Of a stretch of DNA of 64,000 nt, positions 1 through 8,866 are shown one piece after another. The notes under the pieces are model-generated. The model was not told the origin of the DNA and searched no databases. It saw only the letters and a program-made list of their open reading frames with translations. The stretch's first letter is position 1, and every line of letters starts with the position of its first letter. The DNA is from Sphingobacterium sp. CZ-UAM. Its GTDB lineage: Bacteria; Bacteroidota; Bacteroidia; Sphingobacteriales; Sphingobacteriaceae. Both the position numbers and the translations under genes were made by a program. The stretch spans positions 248,001 to 312,000 of the forward strand of contig NZ_MTCM01000002.1 in NCBI RefSeq assembly GCF_002000245.1. Reading direction: 5' to 3'.

Positions 1-2
1 TT

Positions 3-1169
3 TATTTTCCTGCAATACCTCAAATGGGGGCGGGAAATGCCAATTGGATTGATCCGAATACTGGTATCCGCTATCTGACAATCAATCCGCCTAATTTAAT
101 CAGTTCTACTTTTTCCTGGGAGAAAGCGCGTACTTTAAATATTGGAGTTGACATCGCATTGTTCAATAGCAAATTGAACGGAAGTTTTGATTGGTTCAGA
201 CGGCAGACCGTAGGGATGCTCTACCAGGGCGCTGACTTACCAGCTGTTCTGGGTGCTCAACCTCCATTCCAGAATATTACGGATCTTGAATCAAAAGGAT
301 GGGAGCTGGAACTTTCCTGGAGAGACAAGATCAAAGATTTTAAATATTCATTTACATTCAATCTTTCAGATAATAGAGGTTTCATTACCAAAATCAATAA
401 TAGTGCTGGGTTGATCGATGGTTTTTACAAAGGAAAAGAACTCGGCGAAATATGGGGATATGTCACAGACCGTTATTATAAGATGGATGATTTTCAGGAA
501 AATACTTTAAATCCCAATTTGCAAAACGGGAAGCTAAAAGAGGGAATTCCGTATTTTAAAGGTGTAGCGCAGAATCCAGGAGATATTAAATATGCTGATT
601 TAAATGCTGACGGTATTATTTTCAGTGGCACGGGTACCGTATCCGATCCTGGCGATATGAAGGTTATAGGCAATAGTAATAGACGGTTTCAGTTTGGTCT
701 GAATAGTAATTTCTCGTATAAGAATATTGACTTGAGCGTATTTATCCAAGGCGTGGGAAAGCGGGATCTATGGTTGAGCAATTTCTTGATGTGGCCGTAT
801 AATAACGAATTTGGTACGATCTATAAGAATAATCTGGACTACTGGACTCCAGACAATACGGATGCTACTTACGCAAGGGTATATGCCAACGCAAGCTTAA
901 ATACCGCCTCAAATCGAAGAACACAGACCAAATATCTTTCTGATGGCTCGTATCTTCGGGTACGGAACATTACATTGGGGTATACTGTTGACAATAAAAC
1001 CTTACGGAGCAAAGTGATTGACAACATCAAGGTATTTGTTTCGGGTGAGAATTTATTTAAAGCTGATCATATGCCGAGAGGGATGGAAGCCGATGGTGAA
1101 AACATAGGGTCGGGAGGTATTTATCCGTTCCTGAAAAAATACAGTTTCGGCGTTAATGTCACGTTTTAA
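3..1169 (+). CDS. SusC/RagA-family TonB-dependent receptor, C-terminal part (5' cut by window edge)
   Basis: C-terminal 388 residues of an outer-membrane SusC-type TonB-dependent transporter, which imports oligosaccharides bound by its SusD partner. The reading frame is open to the window edge, so the Met at position 24 is internal and not the start. Visible features are alternating aromatic/polar beta-strand segments of the barrel, the typical 'SWEKA..LNIGVDIALF' strand, a late 'YLRVRNITLGY' strand and a terminal Phe (VNVTF), the usual signal for outer-membrane insertion. The plug, carboxypeptidase-like domain and signal peptide lie outside the window. It is followed 23 bp later by a SusD gene and then a sulfatase, so the substrate is probably a sulfated or sulfatase-processed glycan (inference). 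Confidence 0.93.
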   Translation, partial: YFPAIPQMGAGNANWIDPNTGIRYLTINPPNLISSTFSWEKARTLNIGVDIALFNSKLNGSFDWFRRQTVGMLYQGADLPAVLGAQPPFQNITDLESKGWELELSWRDKIKDFKYSFTFNLSDNRGFITKINNSAGLIDGFYKGKELGEIWGYVTDRYYKMDDFQENTLNPNLQNGKLKEGIPYFKGVAQNPGDIKYADLNADGIIFSGTGTVSDPGDMKVIGNSNRRFQFGLNSNFSYKNIDLSVFIQGVGKRDLWLSNFLMWPYNNEFGTIYKNNLDYWTPDNTDATYARVYANASLNTASNRRTQTKYLSDGSYLRVRNITLGYTVDNKTLRSKVIDNIKVFVSGENLFKADHMPRGMEADGENIGSGGIYPFLKKYSFGVNVTF

Positions 1170-1192
1170 ATCTTCAAAAACCGCAGAATATC

Positions 1193-2974
1193 ATGAAAAA
1201 GAAATTTATACACTATATCCTTTGCCTAGGGCTAGCCACATCGCTAACAGGCTGCAGCAATTTACTGGATCTCGATCCGGAAGGCACATTGACCGAACAA
1301 AGTACGTTCACAAACTATAATAACTTTATTTCCTATGCTTGGCAATTCTATGGTACGTTTCCGGGCTACAGCAATGCTGTGCCGGATGCTGAGGTTCACA
1401 GCGACCTATTTGCCAAAGCGCAGGCAAACGCCACTTCTGACTGGGCTTGGCAGCGGATGGTAGTTCCCTCAACAAGTAGCGATTACAGCAATCCATTTGT
1501 GCAGATACGCGCTATCAATGTACTTTTGGATAATATTGAGCAGGCAGGTCAATTGTCTGAGCCGGAAAAGAAGCATATCCGTAGTATTGGCTACTTTTTT
1601 AAGGCCTACCAATATATGGATCTCCTGAACAAATTTGGTCAGGCGATCTGGGTAGAACGCACCATTAACGACGGTGACACTGATATTTTGTACGGCACTC
1701 CGGCAAGCCGTGACGAGATCGCTACACACATCACAGAAATGCTCAGCTATGCCGGAGAAAATATCAAGGAAAACGGTGACGGCCCCAATACCATAAATCG
1801 TAAAGTCGTCTTGGCGCTGACCGCTCGGTTTGGCTTGCGGGAGGGGACATGGCGAAAATATCACCAACTTAAAGACGCCGAAAAATACCTAAGATTGTCA
1901 ACAGCAGCGGCCGAAAAAATTCTATCCAGTACGATACCGTTATTGAGTAATTATGACTTATTGTTCAACAGTGAATCATTGGCGAATGTCGCCGAAGTTT
2001 TTCTTTACAAACAGTATGAATTGAATCAGATTACCCATAGTTTAGCATCTCTGGCGCGTAATTCATCCGGCAGATGGGATCTCACAAAGAAAGCTGTGGA
2101 TATGTACCTGATGAAAGATGGAAAAACGCGTTGGATAAGTTCGACATTTGATGGAGATCAAAATGCATACGATGAATTCCGGAATCGGGATACCCGTTTA
2201 TATTTTACGATTCCCCCGCCCTATAAAGTTAAAATGGGAAAAACAAATATGCTTTGGGAGTTTACGGATGAGCCCAAGGATCGGGAATATATCGATCTGA
2301 TGGCTACACTTTCAGATGAGAAACATAAAACTTTACCGTGGATGAACTGGGAAGGTCTGATATTGAAAGAGGAACCACATTATGTAGATTTCACCAATGG
2401 ACAACCTTTTAGTGTGAGCTATACAGGCTACAGGTTTTACAAATTCAGCAATAAGATCAATCGGATCCAAAATGTGGATATTAACGATGCTCCGATATTC
2501 AGACTTGGGGAAATGTTGGTGGGATATGCAGAAGCAAAATATGAACTTGGGGAAATCAACCAACAAATTATAGATCAAACGGTAAATAGATTGAGAGCAC
2601 GCGGCGGAGTGGCTCCGCTGCAGCTGACCGCTATCCCGCAGGATCCTACCCGTGATCAGGCTGTAAGCCCGGCGCTATGGGAAATTCGTCGGGAACGTAC
2701 TATTGAATTGATGGGCGAAGGATTCCGGTTTGACGACCTCAGAAGATGGAAAAAAATGGATTATGCTGTCGCTCAGAAATTAGGTCGGTATATTACCAAG
2801 GGCGTAGACGTTCCTTCGAATGCCCCTATACCGGTCGAAAATGGACAGGCAAAAGGTTATATTGCTTACGAAGGCAAAGCACCATCTCCGTTTCCTGAAT
2901 ATTATTATTTATATCCAATACCAGCGGCAGAATTGGTACAGAATAAAAACTTAAAACAGAATGAAGGATGGTAG
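1193..2974 (+). CDS. SusD/RagB-family nutrient-binding lipoprotein
   Basis: Surface lipoprotein that caps the neighbouring SusC barrel and binds the glycan. The N-terminus is a lipoprotein signal ending in LTGC (Cys21), followed by 'SNLLDLDPEG', a typical start of mature SusD. The 593-residue length is usual for the family. Helical TPR-like stretches and the C-terminal 'ERTIELMGEGFRFDDLRRWK' block (around residues 500-520) are hallmarks of RagB/SusD. The gene starts 23 bp after the SusC stop and the sulfatase follows after 44 bp, so the three are probably one transcript. The exact ligand cannot be read from sequence. Confidence 0.95.
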   Translation: MKKKFIHYILCLGLATSLTGCSNLLDLDPEGTLTEQSTFTNYNNFISYAWQFYGTFPGYSNAVPDAEVHSDLFAKAQANATSDWAWQRMVVPSTSSDYSNPFVQIRAINVLLDNIEQAGQLSEPEKKHIRSIGYFFKAYQYMDLLNKFGQAIWVERTINDGDTDILYGTPASRDEIATHITEMLSYAGENIKENGDGPNTINRKVVLALTARFGLREGTWRKYHQLKDAEKYLRLSTAAAEKILSSTIPLLSNYDLLFNSESLANVAEVFLYKQYELNQITHSLASLARNSSGRWDLTKKAVDMYLMKDGKTRWISSTFDGDQNAYDEFRNRDTRLYFTIPPPYKVKMGKTNMLWEFTDEPKDREYIDLMATLSDEKHKTLPWMNWEGLILKEEPHYVDFTNGQPFSVSYTGYRFYKFSNKINRIQNVDINDAPIFRLGEMLVGYAEAKYELGEINQQIIDQTVNRLRARGGVAPLQLTAIPQDPTRDQAVSPALWEIRRERTIELMGEGFRFDDLRRWKKMDYAVAQKLGRYITKGVDVPSNAPIPVENGQAKGYIAYEGKAPSPFPEYYYLYPIPAAELVQNKNLKQNEGW

Positions 2975-3018
2975 TCACATCGTACTAACCTTCCTATTTT
3001 AGCAGTAATTTAGAACAT

Positions 3019-4470
3019 ATGAAAGCATCACAATTGATCGTACTAAAACGAGCAGTCTTGGCTGCTCTTCTATTCGCAACAACGAGCATTTTTGCCCAGA
3101 GTGGGAATAAAAGACCGAATATTGTCTTTATTATGGCCGATGACCTTGGTTATGGGGATTTGGGCGCTTATGGACAGACCAAGATTGAAACCAAGCATAT
3201 AGATTCATTGGCTCGTGCGGGTATGAAGTTTGATAACTTTTATGCAGGTACTTCTGTATGCGCACCATCACGTTCATCACTGATGACAGGACAGCATACA
3301 GGACACACCCACGTCAGAGGCAATAAAGAAATCGAACCCGAGGGGCAAGAACCATTAGCCGATTCAGTACAGACTATCGCGATGCTGTTGCAGAAGGCTG
3401 GCTATACCACCGGCGCATTTGGCAAATGGGGACTGGGCATGGTTCATACGACAGGTGCGCCCGACCAAAAGGGATTTGACGAATTTTATGGATACAATTG
3501 TCAGCGTCAATCCCATCGTTATTATCCTACACACCTTTGGCATAATAAGGAAAAGATAGAACTTGATGGTAATGGATTGATGGCGCGGGGCCAGTATGCT
3601 CCGGCATTGATTCAGGAGAAAACCCTTGCGTTTATCGATGCCCACAAAGATAAACCCTTCTTTCTTTTTGTCCCCACGGTACTACCACATGCTGAACTCG
3701 CTGGACCGGAGGATGAGTATTACAAACAATATGCCCACAAGTTTGATGAAAAACCTTATCGGGGGAACGATTACGGTCCTCGGGCAACAGTTCCCGGGTA
3801 CGCCAGTGTCGAAAAGCCCCACGCGATGTACGCCAGTATGGTAAGTCGGATGGATGCGTATGTCGGTCAGATTGTCGAGCGATTACGACAAAATAACTTG
3901 CTCGATAATACCATTATTATATTTACCAGCGATAATGGGGCGCATAAGGAAGGCGGAGCAGATCCCGGCTTTTTCAATAGTTCGGGCGGATTGCGAGGGA
4001 CAAAACGTGACCTTTATGAAGGGGGGATAAAGACTCCGTTCATCGCGTACTGGCCGGGTAAGATCACCGGAGGTAAAACATCCAGTTATCTGGGCGCTTT
4101 TTGGGATATCATGCCAACGATGGTCGAACTGGCAAAGGCTGATAAGCCAAGATATACAGATGGAATTTCCTTTGTTCCGACCCTGTTAGGCAAAAATAAA
4201 AAGCAAAAACAACATGATTATCTCTATTGGGAATTCCATGAGGATGGTGGACGTCAGGCTGTTCGTAGAGGAGACTGGAAACTTATTTTGCAGAAAGTTA
4301 GGAGCGGATCCCCTACAACAGAGTTGTATAATCTTAAACGAGATCCAAAAGAGCAGCATAATATTGCGGAAGCTAATCCAGGAAAAGTAAAGGAATTGGG
4401 TCGTTTGATTGAACAGGCACATGTTGAAAGTCCTATTTTCCCGTTAACCAGTAAGGTGGATAAACGCTAG
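3019..4470 (+). CDS. Secreted sulfatase (type I, formylglycine-dependent)
   Basis: Hydrolyses sulfate esters, most likely on a glycan handled by the upstream SusC/SusD pair. A signal peptide ends near 'SIFAQ' (residue 27). The mature protein opens with 'RPNIVFIMADDLGYGDLG', whose Asp41-Asp42 are the expected calcium ligands. The sulfatase signature CAPSR starts at Cys81; this Cys would be oxidised to formylglycine. Further family motifs are 'GKWGLG', the 'TSDNGAHKEGG' metal/sulfate site and a C-terminal subdomain with 'YNLKRDPKEQHN'. Length (483 aa) is normal. No anaerobic sulfatase-maturing enzyme is in the window, so it must be encoded elsewhere. Endo- or exo-action and sulfate position are unknown. 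Confidence 0.93.
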   Translation: MKASQLIVLKRAVLAALLFATTSIFAQSGNKRPNIVFIMADDLGYGDLGAYGQTKIETKHIDSLARAGMKFDNFYAGTSVCAPSRSSLMTGQHTGHTHVRGNKEIEPEGQEPLADSVQTIAMLLQKAGYTTGAFGKWGLGMVHTTGAPDQKGFDEFYGYNCQRQSHRYYPTHLWHNKEKIELDGNGLMARGQYAPALIQEKTLAFIDAHKDKPFFLFVPTVLPHAELAGPEDEYYKQYAHKFDEKPYRGNDYGPRATVPGYASVEKPHAMYASMVSRMDAYVGQIVERLRQNNLLDNTIIIFTSDNGAHKEGGADPGFFNSSGGLRGTKRDLYEGGIKTPFIAYWPGKITGGKTSSYLGAFWDIMPTMVELAKADKPRYTDGISFVPTLLGKNKKQKQHDYLYWEFHEDGGRQAVRRGDWKLILQKVRSGSPTTELYNLKRDPKEQHNIAEANPGKVKELGRLIEQAHVESPIFPLTSKVDKR

Positions 4471-4474
4471 TTAA

Positions 4475-4510
4475 GGGGCCGTGTCAAAATAGGTGTTTTG
4501 ATACGGCCCC
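4475..4510. terminator. Intrinsic terminator between convergent genes
   Basis: A 15-bp inverted repeat (4475-4489 with 4496-4510, one G-T pair) has a 6-nt loop and is followed by a T-rich stretch on the plus strand. It lies 4 bp after the sulfatase stop and 30 bp before the stop of the convergent lipoprotein gene. It probably ends the SusCD-sulfatase transcript and may act in both directions. Confidence 0.8.
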
Positions 4511-4539
4511 AATTTCTTTCATTTTTCATTCCTCGTTTC

Positions 4540-5217
4540 TTATGGTACTCTTGTATAACCAACGTTTCCGATAGCGACATAATTATTGCCTGAAAAAATA
4601 ACGGATACCGAGCTGTAATCGCCAATTGAACAATCATTTGTACCTCTATTCAAGGTGTAAATAGTGCAATTATTTTGGTTATAGCCTTTCCATTTTACAT
4701 CCCCAACGGGGAAGCAACAGCCGATTGACGATGTGACTGTACCCGTTGAGCCATTAAAGGTAATCACTTCATTTCTAACACAGGGTGGGTGTGTAGATGA
4801 ATTAGTTCTTAGCCATTTGCCTACCAGACTATATTGTTTGCAATTGCTGTTGCCTCCACCACCACCGCCGCCTCCATTGCTGCCGGTGAGTTCCATGGTG
4901 TTACAAACACCGGCAGTAAATGTTACGCTGCTTGCCCAAGTAGTTCCATTTGTAGAACTAGCCGTAAAAGAATGGGTACCTTCATACTCTTTGACGTTTA
5001 CATCGGCTTGCCCACAGGTAACACCTCCAGCGTGATAATGTCTGATGGTACCTACTTTTTTCCCTTCGATAAATATATCTATATTACCCAGATCGCTCTT
5101 TGTAAAAAAGGATACCGTTCCTGTATTGTTTTCTTCCACTACGTCCTCGCGTGTGCAAGCATATATCGCTACCACTCCTAAGATAGCTACTAACGATAGA
5201 TATAATACTTTTTTCAT
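4540..5217 (-). CDS. Two-domain lipoprotein with oligo-glycine linker, function unknown
   Basis: I do not recognise a characterised family. The N-terminus is a lipoprotein signal (VAIYAC, Cys21). Residues of about 30-112 form a first beta-rich domain with several Cys (VTCGQADV, GVCNTMEL). A run of nine Gly then acts as a flexible linker, and the C-terminal part begins 'CKQYSLVGKW', resembling the opening strand of lipocalin-like Bacteroidota lipoproteins. This half has a dense set of Cys (CCF, NNCTIY, NDCS), suggesting disulfides in the periplasm or on the surface. It is monocistronic, facing the sulfatase. The Gly tract is coded by similar GGN codons and could be prone to length change. Confidence 0.72.
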   Translation of the reverse strand: MKKVLYLSLVAILGVVAIYACTREDVVEENNTGTVSFFTKSDLGNIDIFIEGKKVGTIRHYHAGGVTCGQADVNVKEYEGTHSFTASSTNGTTWASSVTFTAGVCNTMELTGSNGGGGGGGGNSNCKQYSLVGKWLRTNSSTHPPCVRNEVITFNGSTGTVTSSIGCCFPVGDVKWKGYNQNNCTIYTLNRGTNDCSIGDYSSVSVIFSGNNYVAIGNVGYTRVP

Positions 5218-5306
5218 AGGATTAATTTTTTAGGGTTAACGTATGATGAATTTGTATATTCTCGAGATTGGCACAAACCCTTTCTTATAGCTTCGTATTG
5301 ATAAAG

Positions 5307-5314
5307 CAAATTTA
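5307..5314 (-). promoter_or_regulatory. Candidate Bacteroidota -7 promoter box for the lipoprotein gene
   Basis: The minus strand reads TAAATTTG, an exact match to TAnnTTTG, about 90 bp before the lipoprotein start. A TTTG lies upstream but only 13 bp away, shorter than the usual 19-21 bp to the -33 element, so the call is tentative. Confidence 0.35.
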
Positions 5315-5328
5315 TCTAGGCCTTGATC

Positions 5329-5357
5329 AAAAAAAAATACCTAGCACTAGGTATTTT
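5329..5357 (-). terminator. Intrinsic terminator of the two-component operon
   Basis: On the minus strand an 11-bp inverted repeat (arms 5334-5344 and 5347-5357) runs directly into a long T tract (5337-5329). The 2-nt centre means the innermost pairs probably open into a small loop. It lies about 240 bp downstream of the histidine kinase stop. Confidence 0.7.
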
Positions 5358-5598
5358 CGTTGTATCTGATCTTGTTTTAATATCCATTTTTCTGTACAGA
5401 CTCACCATAAACCGATTTAGACTTTTGTAAATTGTGATGGATCGTCATAGCCTGGCTTAGTATTTACTCCTATTGGTTGAATATATAAAAAGCATGATTA
5501 TTTTTTTACCGCTATATAGCCAATAAGGTTTGCATTCCAGTGGATCAGGACAAAAATGATGATTTTCCGGGCGCGGATAAGTTTGTTATTGAGGAAAT

Positions 5599-6924
5599 TT
5601 AATCGATTGGTTCCTTTGAAGGAAAGTAAAGATAGACTGTTGTACCTTTTTGGGGTTTAGAATTTATTTGTATGTTGATCTGCAAAAAATCCGCAATGCT
5701 TTTTACGATCGACATACCCAGCCCATTCCCTTTTGAATATTTACTCCTGAAACGTTCGAAAAGGTTCTCTAATTCGGTCGCAGTCATTCCCACTCCGCTA
5801 TCCGAAATTATTATTTGATGATTTGTTCCATCAAAATTATGGGTAATGTTGATCCAACCTTGTGGACGGTTATATATGATTGCATTATTGATCAAATTAT
5901 GGAACAGATGGAAGAGAAGCTCTTCGTGTTGATGGCTTAAGGCAATATCTTTAGGAACCTCAATAGACAGATAAATCTGTTTTTCAGCCATGAGTGGTTC
6001 AAGCTCTTCGGTTACCCTTGTTAGCAATGGTCTGATTAAAACCTTGTGTGTACGCTGGTACTGGCCGCTATCGACGCGTGCCAGGAAGAGCAGTGTTTTA
6101 ACGATCCCGTTCAGACGATCGAGTGTTTGTAACGATGAAAGGAGCTTTTCTTGCAATTCCAGGTTAAGATCTGGCTGGATTAGCATATTTTCTATCTTAC
6201 CTCGCAGGATGCTGATTGGTGTCAGCAGTTCGTGGGAAGCATTGGCGGTAAAATCCTTTTCGCGTGTATAGGCGTGTGTAGCCCTTTGCATAAGGTCGCA
6301 AAGGTGTTCATCCAGCAGGCGGAAGTCTGTTGTCGTCGTTGGGATTGCTTTAAATTCCAGGTCAAATGGAAACTGTTGTTCGGAAAGCCGATAGCGAATA
6401 ATTCGTTGTAACGGGCTCAACAGATGGCGTCCATAAAAATAATCCACGGAGATGGTCAGTAAAAACAATACCATTAAAATAACGAGTGCGACCTGTTGCA
6501 GGATAGCCGCATAAAGTGAGATGCTATGTTGCGATCTACCAATTTCCAATAAGTACATTTTTCCATCCGCTTCAAAAAAGCGATGCAAAATCCGGTAGTT
6601 TAAGGTGTCGCTTTCCACAATGCGCCGCTGATTGTCTATATGTGACGGGCCTAAATCGGAAGAGTCAGCCCTGGCCGTCTGAATGGCAATATAATCTTCT
6701 TTGAGCATGGTATAACTGCCGTAGTTCTGTTCCCCTTGCAGATAGTATTCCATGCCGTTTTCACGGATCTTGTCAAATACTTTGGTCTCTTGGCCATGTA
6801 GGAATCTATCGATGGAGTATTGCGTATACCAACTGAAGACTATCGGCAAGATGCATAAGAAAAAGCCAAAGATCAGCAGTTTCGAAAAAGCAAAATAGAG
6901 CGTAAATTTAGTGTTCAGTTTCAC
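5599..6924 (-). CDS. Membrane sensor histidine kinase (EnvZ/OmpR-type pair)
   Basis: Inner-membrane sensor that phosphorylates the response regulator encoded just upstream. Two membrane segments (about residues 10-30 and 138-160) bracket a roughly 105-residue periplasmic sensor region. The cytoplasmic part has the HisKA H-box 'DFTANASHELLTP' with His231, an N-box around 'HNLINNAIIYNRP' (343-353), G1 'DSGVGM' (375-380) and G2 'GNGLGM' (399-404), so the kinase core is complete at 441 aa. The start is GTG, sharing a GTGA overlap with the regulator's TGA stop, which implies translational coupling. The input signal is unknown; the upstream secreted proteins and barrel-like protein suggest an envelope cue (inference). 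Confidence 0.93.
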   Translation of the reverse strand: MKLNTKFTLYFAFSKLLIFGFFLCILPIVFSWYTQYSIDRFLHGQETKVFDKIRENGMEYYLQGEQNYGSYTMLKEDYIAIQTARADSSDLGPSHIDNQRRIVESDTLNYRILHRFFEADGKMYLLEIGRSQHSISLYAAILQQVALVILMVLFLLTISVDYFYGRHLLSPLQRIIRYRLSEQQFPFDLEFKAIPTTTTDFRLLDEHLCDLMQRATHAYTREKDFTANASHELLTPISILRGKIENMLIQPDLNLELQEKLLSSLQTLDRLNGIVKTLLFLARVDSGQYQRTHKVLIRPLLTRVTEELEPLMAEKQIYLSIEVPKDIALSHQHEELLFHLFHNLINNAIIYNRPQGWINITHNFDGTNHQIIISDSGVGMTATELENLFERFRSKYSKGNGLGMSIVKSIADFLQINIQINSKPQKGTTVYLYFPSKEPID

Positions 6925-7598
6925 GGCAATACAATTTTATAGCCGATTCCCCGAACCGACTGTAGCCAGGGGACAGGTGCAAACACCGACATTTTTTTCC
7001 TGATATTTTTGATATGGACATCAATGTAATTTGAGTCCGTATTCGGAAAGCTCAGGTCTCCCCACACATGCTCGTACAATTGCGAGCGGCTCAAGGGGCG
7101 ATTCTTGTTTAGTAGAAGATAGGTCAGGATATCAAATTCCTTTTTGAAGAGGACGATTTCTTGATCCTGGTAATAAACAGCCCTGTTTTCAATATCAATA
7201 CTAAATTCACCCACCTGTAGTGGCTGAGCGGTATGGCCCAAACGGCGTCGATAGATAGCGAATAGGCGTATGTGCAGTTCGGCCAAGGAGAAAGGTTTGG
7301 GAAGGTAGTCGTCTGCACCATTTTTTAATCCCAGTATGCGGTCTTCAAGAGCACCACGCGCGGAGGCAATCACGACAGCGCTATCCGGGTGATCCGTTCT
7401 GATCATATCCAATAGGTTCATGCCATCTCCATCCGGCAGGCTTAGATCAAGGACTATGGCATCAAAGAAACGATCCCTAAGTACGCGTATCGCATCTGCT
7501 AGGGTTGAGCAAACCTGACAATCGTATTGTTCAAGCCGGAGAAAATCGGTAATTTCCCGGGCCAATTCCGGTTCGTCCTCTACGATAAGTACCTTCAT
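6921..7598 (-). CDS. OmpR/PhoB-family response regulator
   Basis: DNA-binding partner of the downstream histidine kinase. I chose the ATG at 7598 (MKVLIVEDEPEL), because this is the canonical beginning of a receiver domain; a TTG at 7619 directly behind the preceding stop would add seven residues. The receiver has the acidic pair Glu7-Asp8, phosphoacceptor Asp51 in 'IVLDLSLPDGDG' and the conserved Lys in 'YLPKPFSLAE'. The C-terminal winged helix carries 'NRPLSRSQLYEHVWGD' and 'SNYIDVHIKNIRKK', typical of OmpR/PhoB. Length is normal at 225 aa. It lies 21 bp after the barrel-like gene and overlaps the kinase by 4 bp. Confidence 0.94.
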   Translation of the reverse strand: MKVLIVEDEPELAREITDFLRLEQYDCQVCSTLADAIRVLRDRFFDAIVLDLSLPDGDGMNLLDMIRTDHPDSAVVIASARGALEDRILGLKNGADDYLPKPFSLAELHIRLFAIYRRRLGHTAQPLQVGEFSIDIENRAVYYQDQEIVLFKKEFDILTYLLLNKNRPLSRSQLYEHVWGDLSFPNTDSNYIDVHIKNIRKKMSVFAPVPWLQSVRGIGYKIVLP

Positions 7599-7619
7599 AC
7601 CCTTTGCAAATAGCTTCAA

Positions 7620-8477
7620 TTAAAATTGATAAAAATATCCCACATTAAAAAACGAATTATGTTTTTGCTCCGCCGCGGCATTCTTTCCCAGTACCGAGAG
7701 TTGATAGGAGAGTAAGAATGCACCATTGCCATATTGCCAGATCAAGGGAAGCTGAAAATTATAAGACAGCATTTTGAACCCGGTTGACTCAACAGTCGTT
7801 TCCTCATATTCCGGCTTTTGATTGACAGGTGGTAATTTGTCATCCAAAAATCCTGGAAGACCAAGCCTCCTTTCTTTCTCCTCCAGATATGTCGTATAAT
7901 AACGTTGTGTACCGGTGGTCAAGGCGATATTCGGTTTGATATAGAGGAGATCTTTTGACGTAAAACTATGGATATTCACGATTTTGCTATTGGTCAGCGT
8001 TACGAATACATCGTTTTCTTTACCAAAATTGTAATCACCTTCCAGATCGGTCTGAAAGATATGGCTGAATCCCAGTTCAGCTGAAACATTGTTTGGATTG
8101 GAGGCCTGCAACAGGGGAGATTCTTTCTGATAAAAAGAACGCGTATAACCAATGTTCAGGGACAAGGCTTTGTTCAGTTTAAATTCAAATCCCGTTCCCA
8201 CATGAAGCTCGGAAGGAGCGGAGTTTTCTTTCAGCAGCTGGTAGCCACCCGCGGAAATATGCCATCCCGAAGTCGTCAGCATGCGTAGATCTGTATAGGC
8301 AAAGGGAAGTTTCTCCGATGCGGTTTGTCCATAGTAATTGGCATTGTTGCTCAGTAATGTAGTCCAGGTAAACGTCGTTTTCCGGGCTGTACTGTCAGGC
8401 TCTTGGGCAAAACAAGCTACGCTGCCGAATAGTTGAGTAACGGCTAATGCTGCTATCAAAAAATATAGCGTTTTCAT
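7620..8477 (-). CDS. Predicted outer-membrane beta-barrel protein of unknown function
   Basis: The product has a signal peptide cleaved near 'ACFAQ' (residue 25), no lipobox, and many alternating amphipathic strands rich in Tyr, Phe, Asn and Thr ('LSLNIGYTRSFYQ', 'AELGFSHIFQTD'). It ends in '...VGYFYQF', with the terminal Phe expected for outer-membrane barrels. At 285 aa it could form 10-14 strands. I do not recognise a named family. It is the third gene of a five-gene minus-strand operon and abuts the response regulator, so it may be a target, channel or sensing partner of that two-component system (inference from position). Confidence 0.78.
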   Translation of the reverse strand: MKTLYFLIAALAVTQLFGSVACFAQEPDSTARKTTFTWTTLLSNNANYYGQTASEKLPFAYTDLRMLTTSGWHISAGGYQLLKENSAPSELHVGTGFEFKLNKALSLNIGYTRSFYQKESPLLQASNPNNVSAELGFSHIFQTDLEGDYNFGKENDVFVTLTNSKIVNIHSFTSKDLLYIKPNIALTTGTQRYYTTYLEEKERRLGLPGFLDDKLPPVNQKPEYEETTVESTGFKMLSYNFQLPLIWQYGNGAFLLSYQLSVLGKNAAAEQKHNSFFNVGYFYQF

Positions 8478-8489
8478 GGAAATAGATGC

Positions 8490-8810
8490 TTAAAGTTTTA
8501 TCCTAATTTTTGTGTTGATCTTTGTTTTCACTTTTACCCGAACATCAGGGTTCACCGAATTAATTCGAGGTATTACAGGGCGGGGGATCTGTTGATTGCG
8601 AGCCTTGGGTACAGATTTTATTACTTTTTCTTTCGTTTGGCTAACAGTTTCTTTGGCCTGACTGGCTGGCCGGTTAGCTTCCTCGTGCTTTTGTTTTGAG
8701 GATGCCGACTGTGCAATAGTATCCTGTGGGATAGCTGCTGTAGCGACGCCGATCCGTATAGCGAAAATTAGTAAAGCTGTAAACCATGCCTTGTGAAACA
8801 TACTGCTCAT
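8490..8810 (-). CDS. Small secreted protein with basic C-terminal tail
   Basis: A predicted secreted protein of about 106 aa. The hydrophobic N-terminus ends near 'GVATAA'. A Gln/Ser/Lys-rich, probably disordered or helical middle follows, then a strikingly basic tail 'VRVKVKTKINTKIRIKL' with alternating Lys/Arg and beta-branched residues. I use the ATG at 8810; a TTG at 8819 or ATG at 8801 is also possible. The tail resembles the end of the next upstream gene's product (NVRTNTKIRTGVGIK). The gene lies 12 bp before the barrel-like gene. No known family was recognised; surface association or membrane/LPS contact by the cationic tail is only a guess. Confidence 0.65.
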   Translation of the reverse strand: MSSMFHKAWFTALLIFAIRIGVATAAIPQDTIAQSASSKQKHEEANRPASQAKETVSQTKEKVIKSVPKARNQQIPRPVIPRINSVNPDVRVKVKTKINTKIRIKL

Positions 8811-8866
8811 TCTGATCAATCTAACTTTGAACTAATGACTTCAGCTCAAAGTTAGATTTTATCTGC

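Larger units (their letters stand above)
5218..5598. other. Intergenic region with leader of the lipoprotein gene and terminator of the two-component operon
   Basis: This 381-bp stretch contains no convincing gene. Moving along the minus strand it holds the downstream end of the histidine-kinase operon, a hairpin terminator near 5329-5357, a -7-like box at 5307-5314 and the leader of the lipoprotein gene. The remainder is AT-rich without an open frame of interest. Confidence 0.6.

Noticed and set aside
8811-8819. TTG start adding three residues to the small secreted protein
   Set aside because: The ATG at 8810 is the more usual start and gives the same signal peptide.
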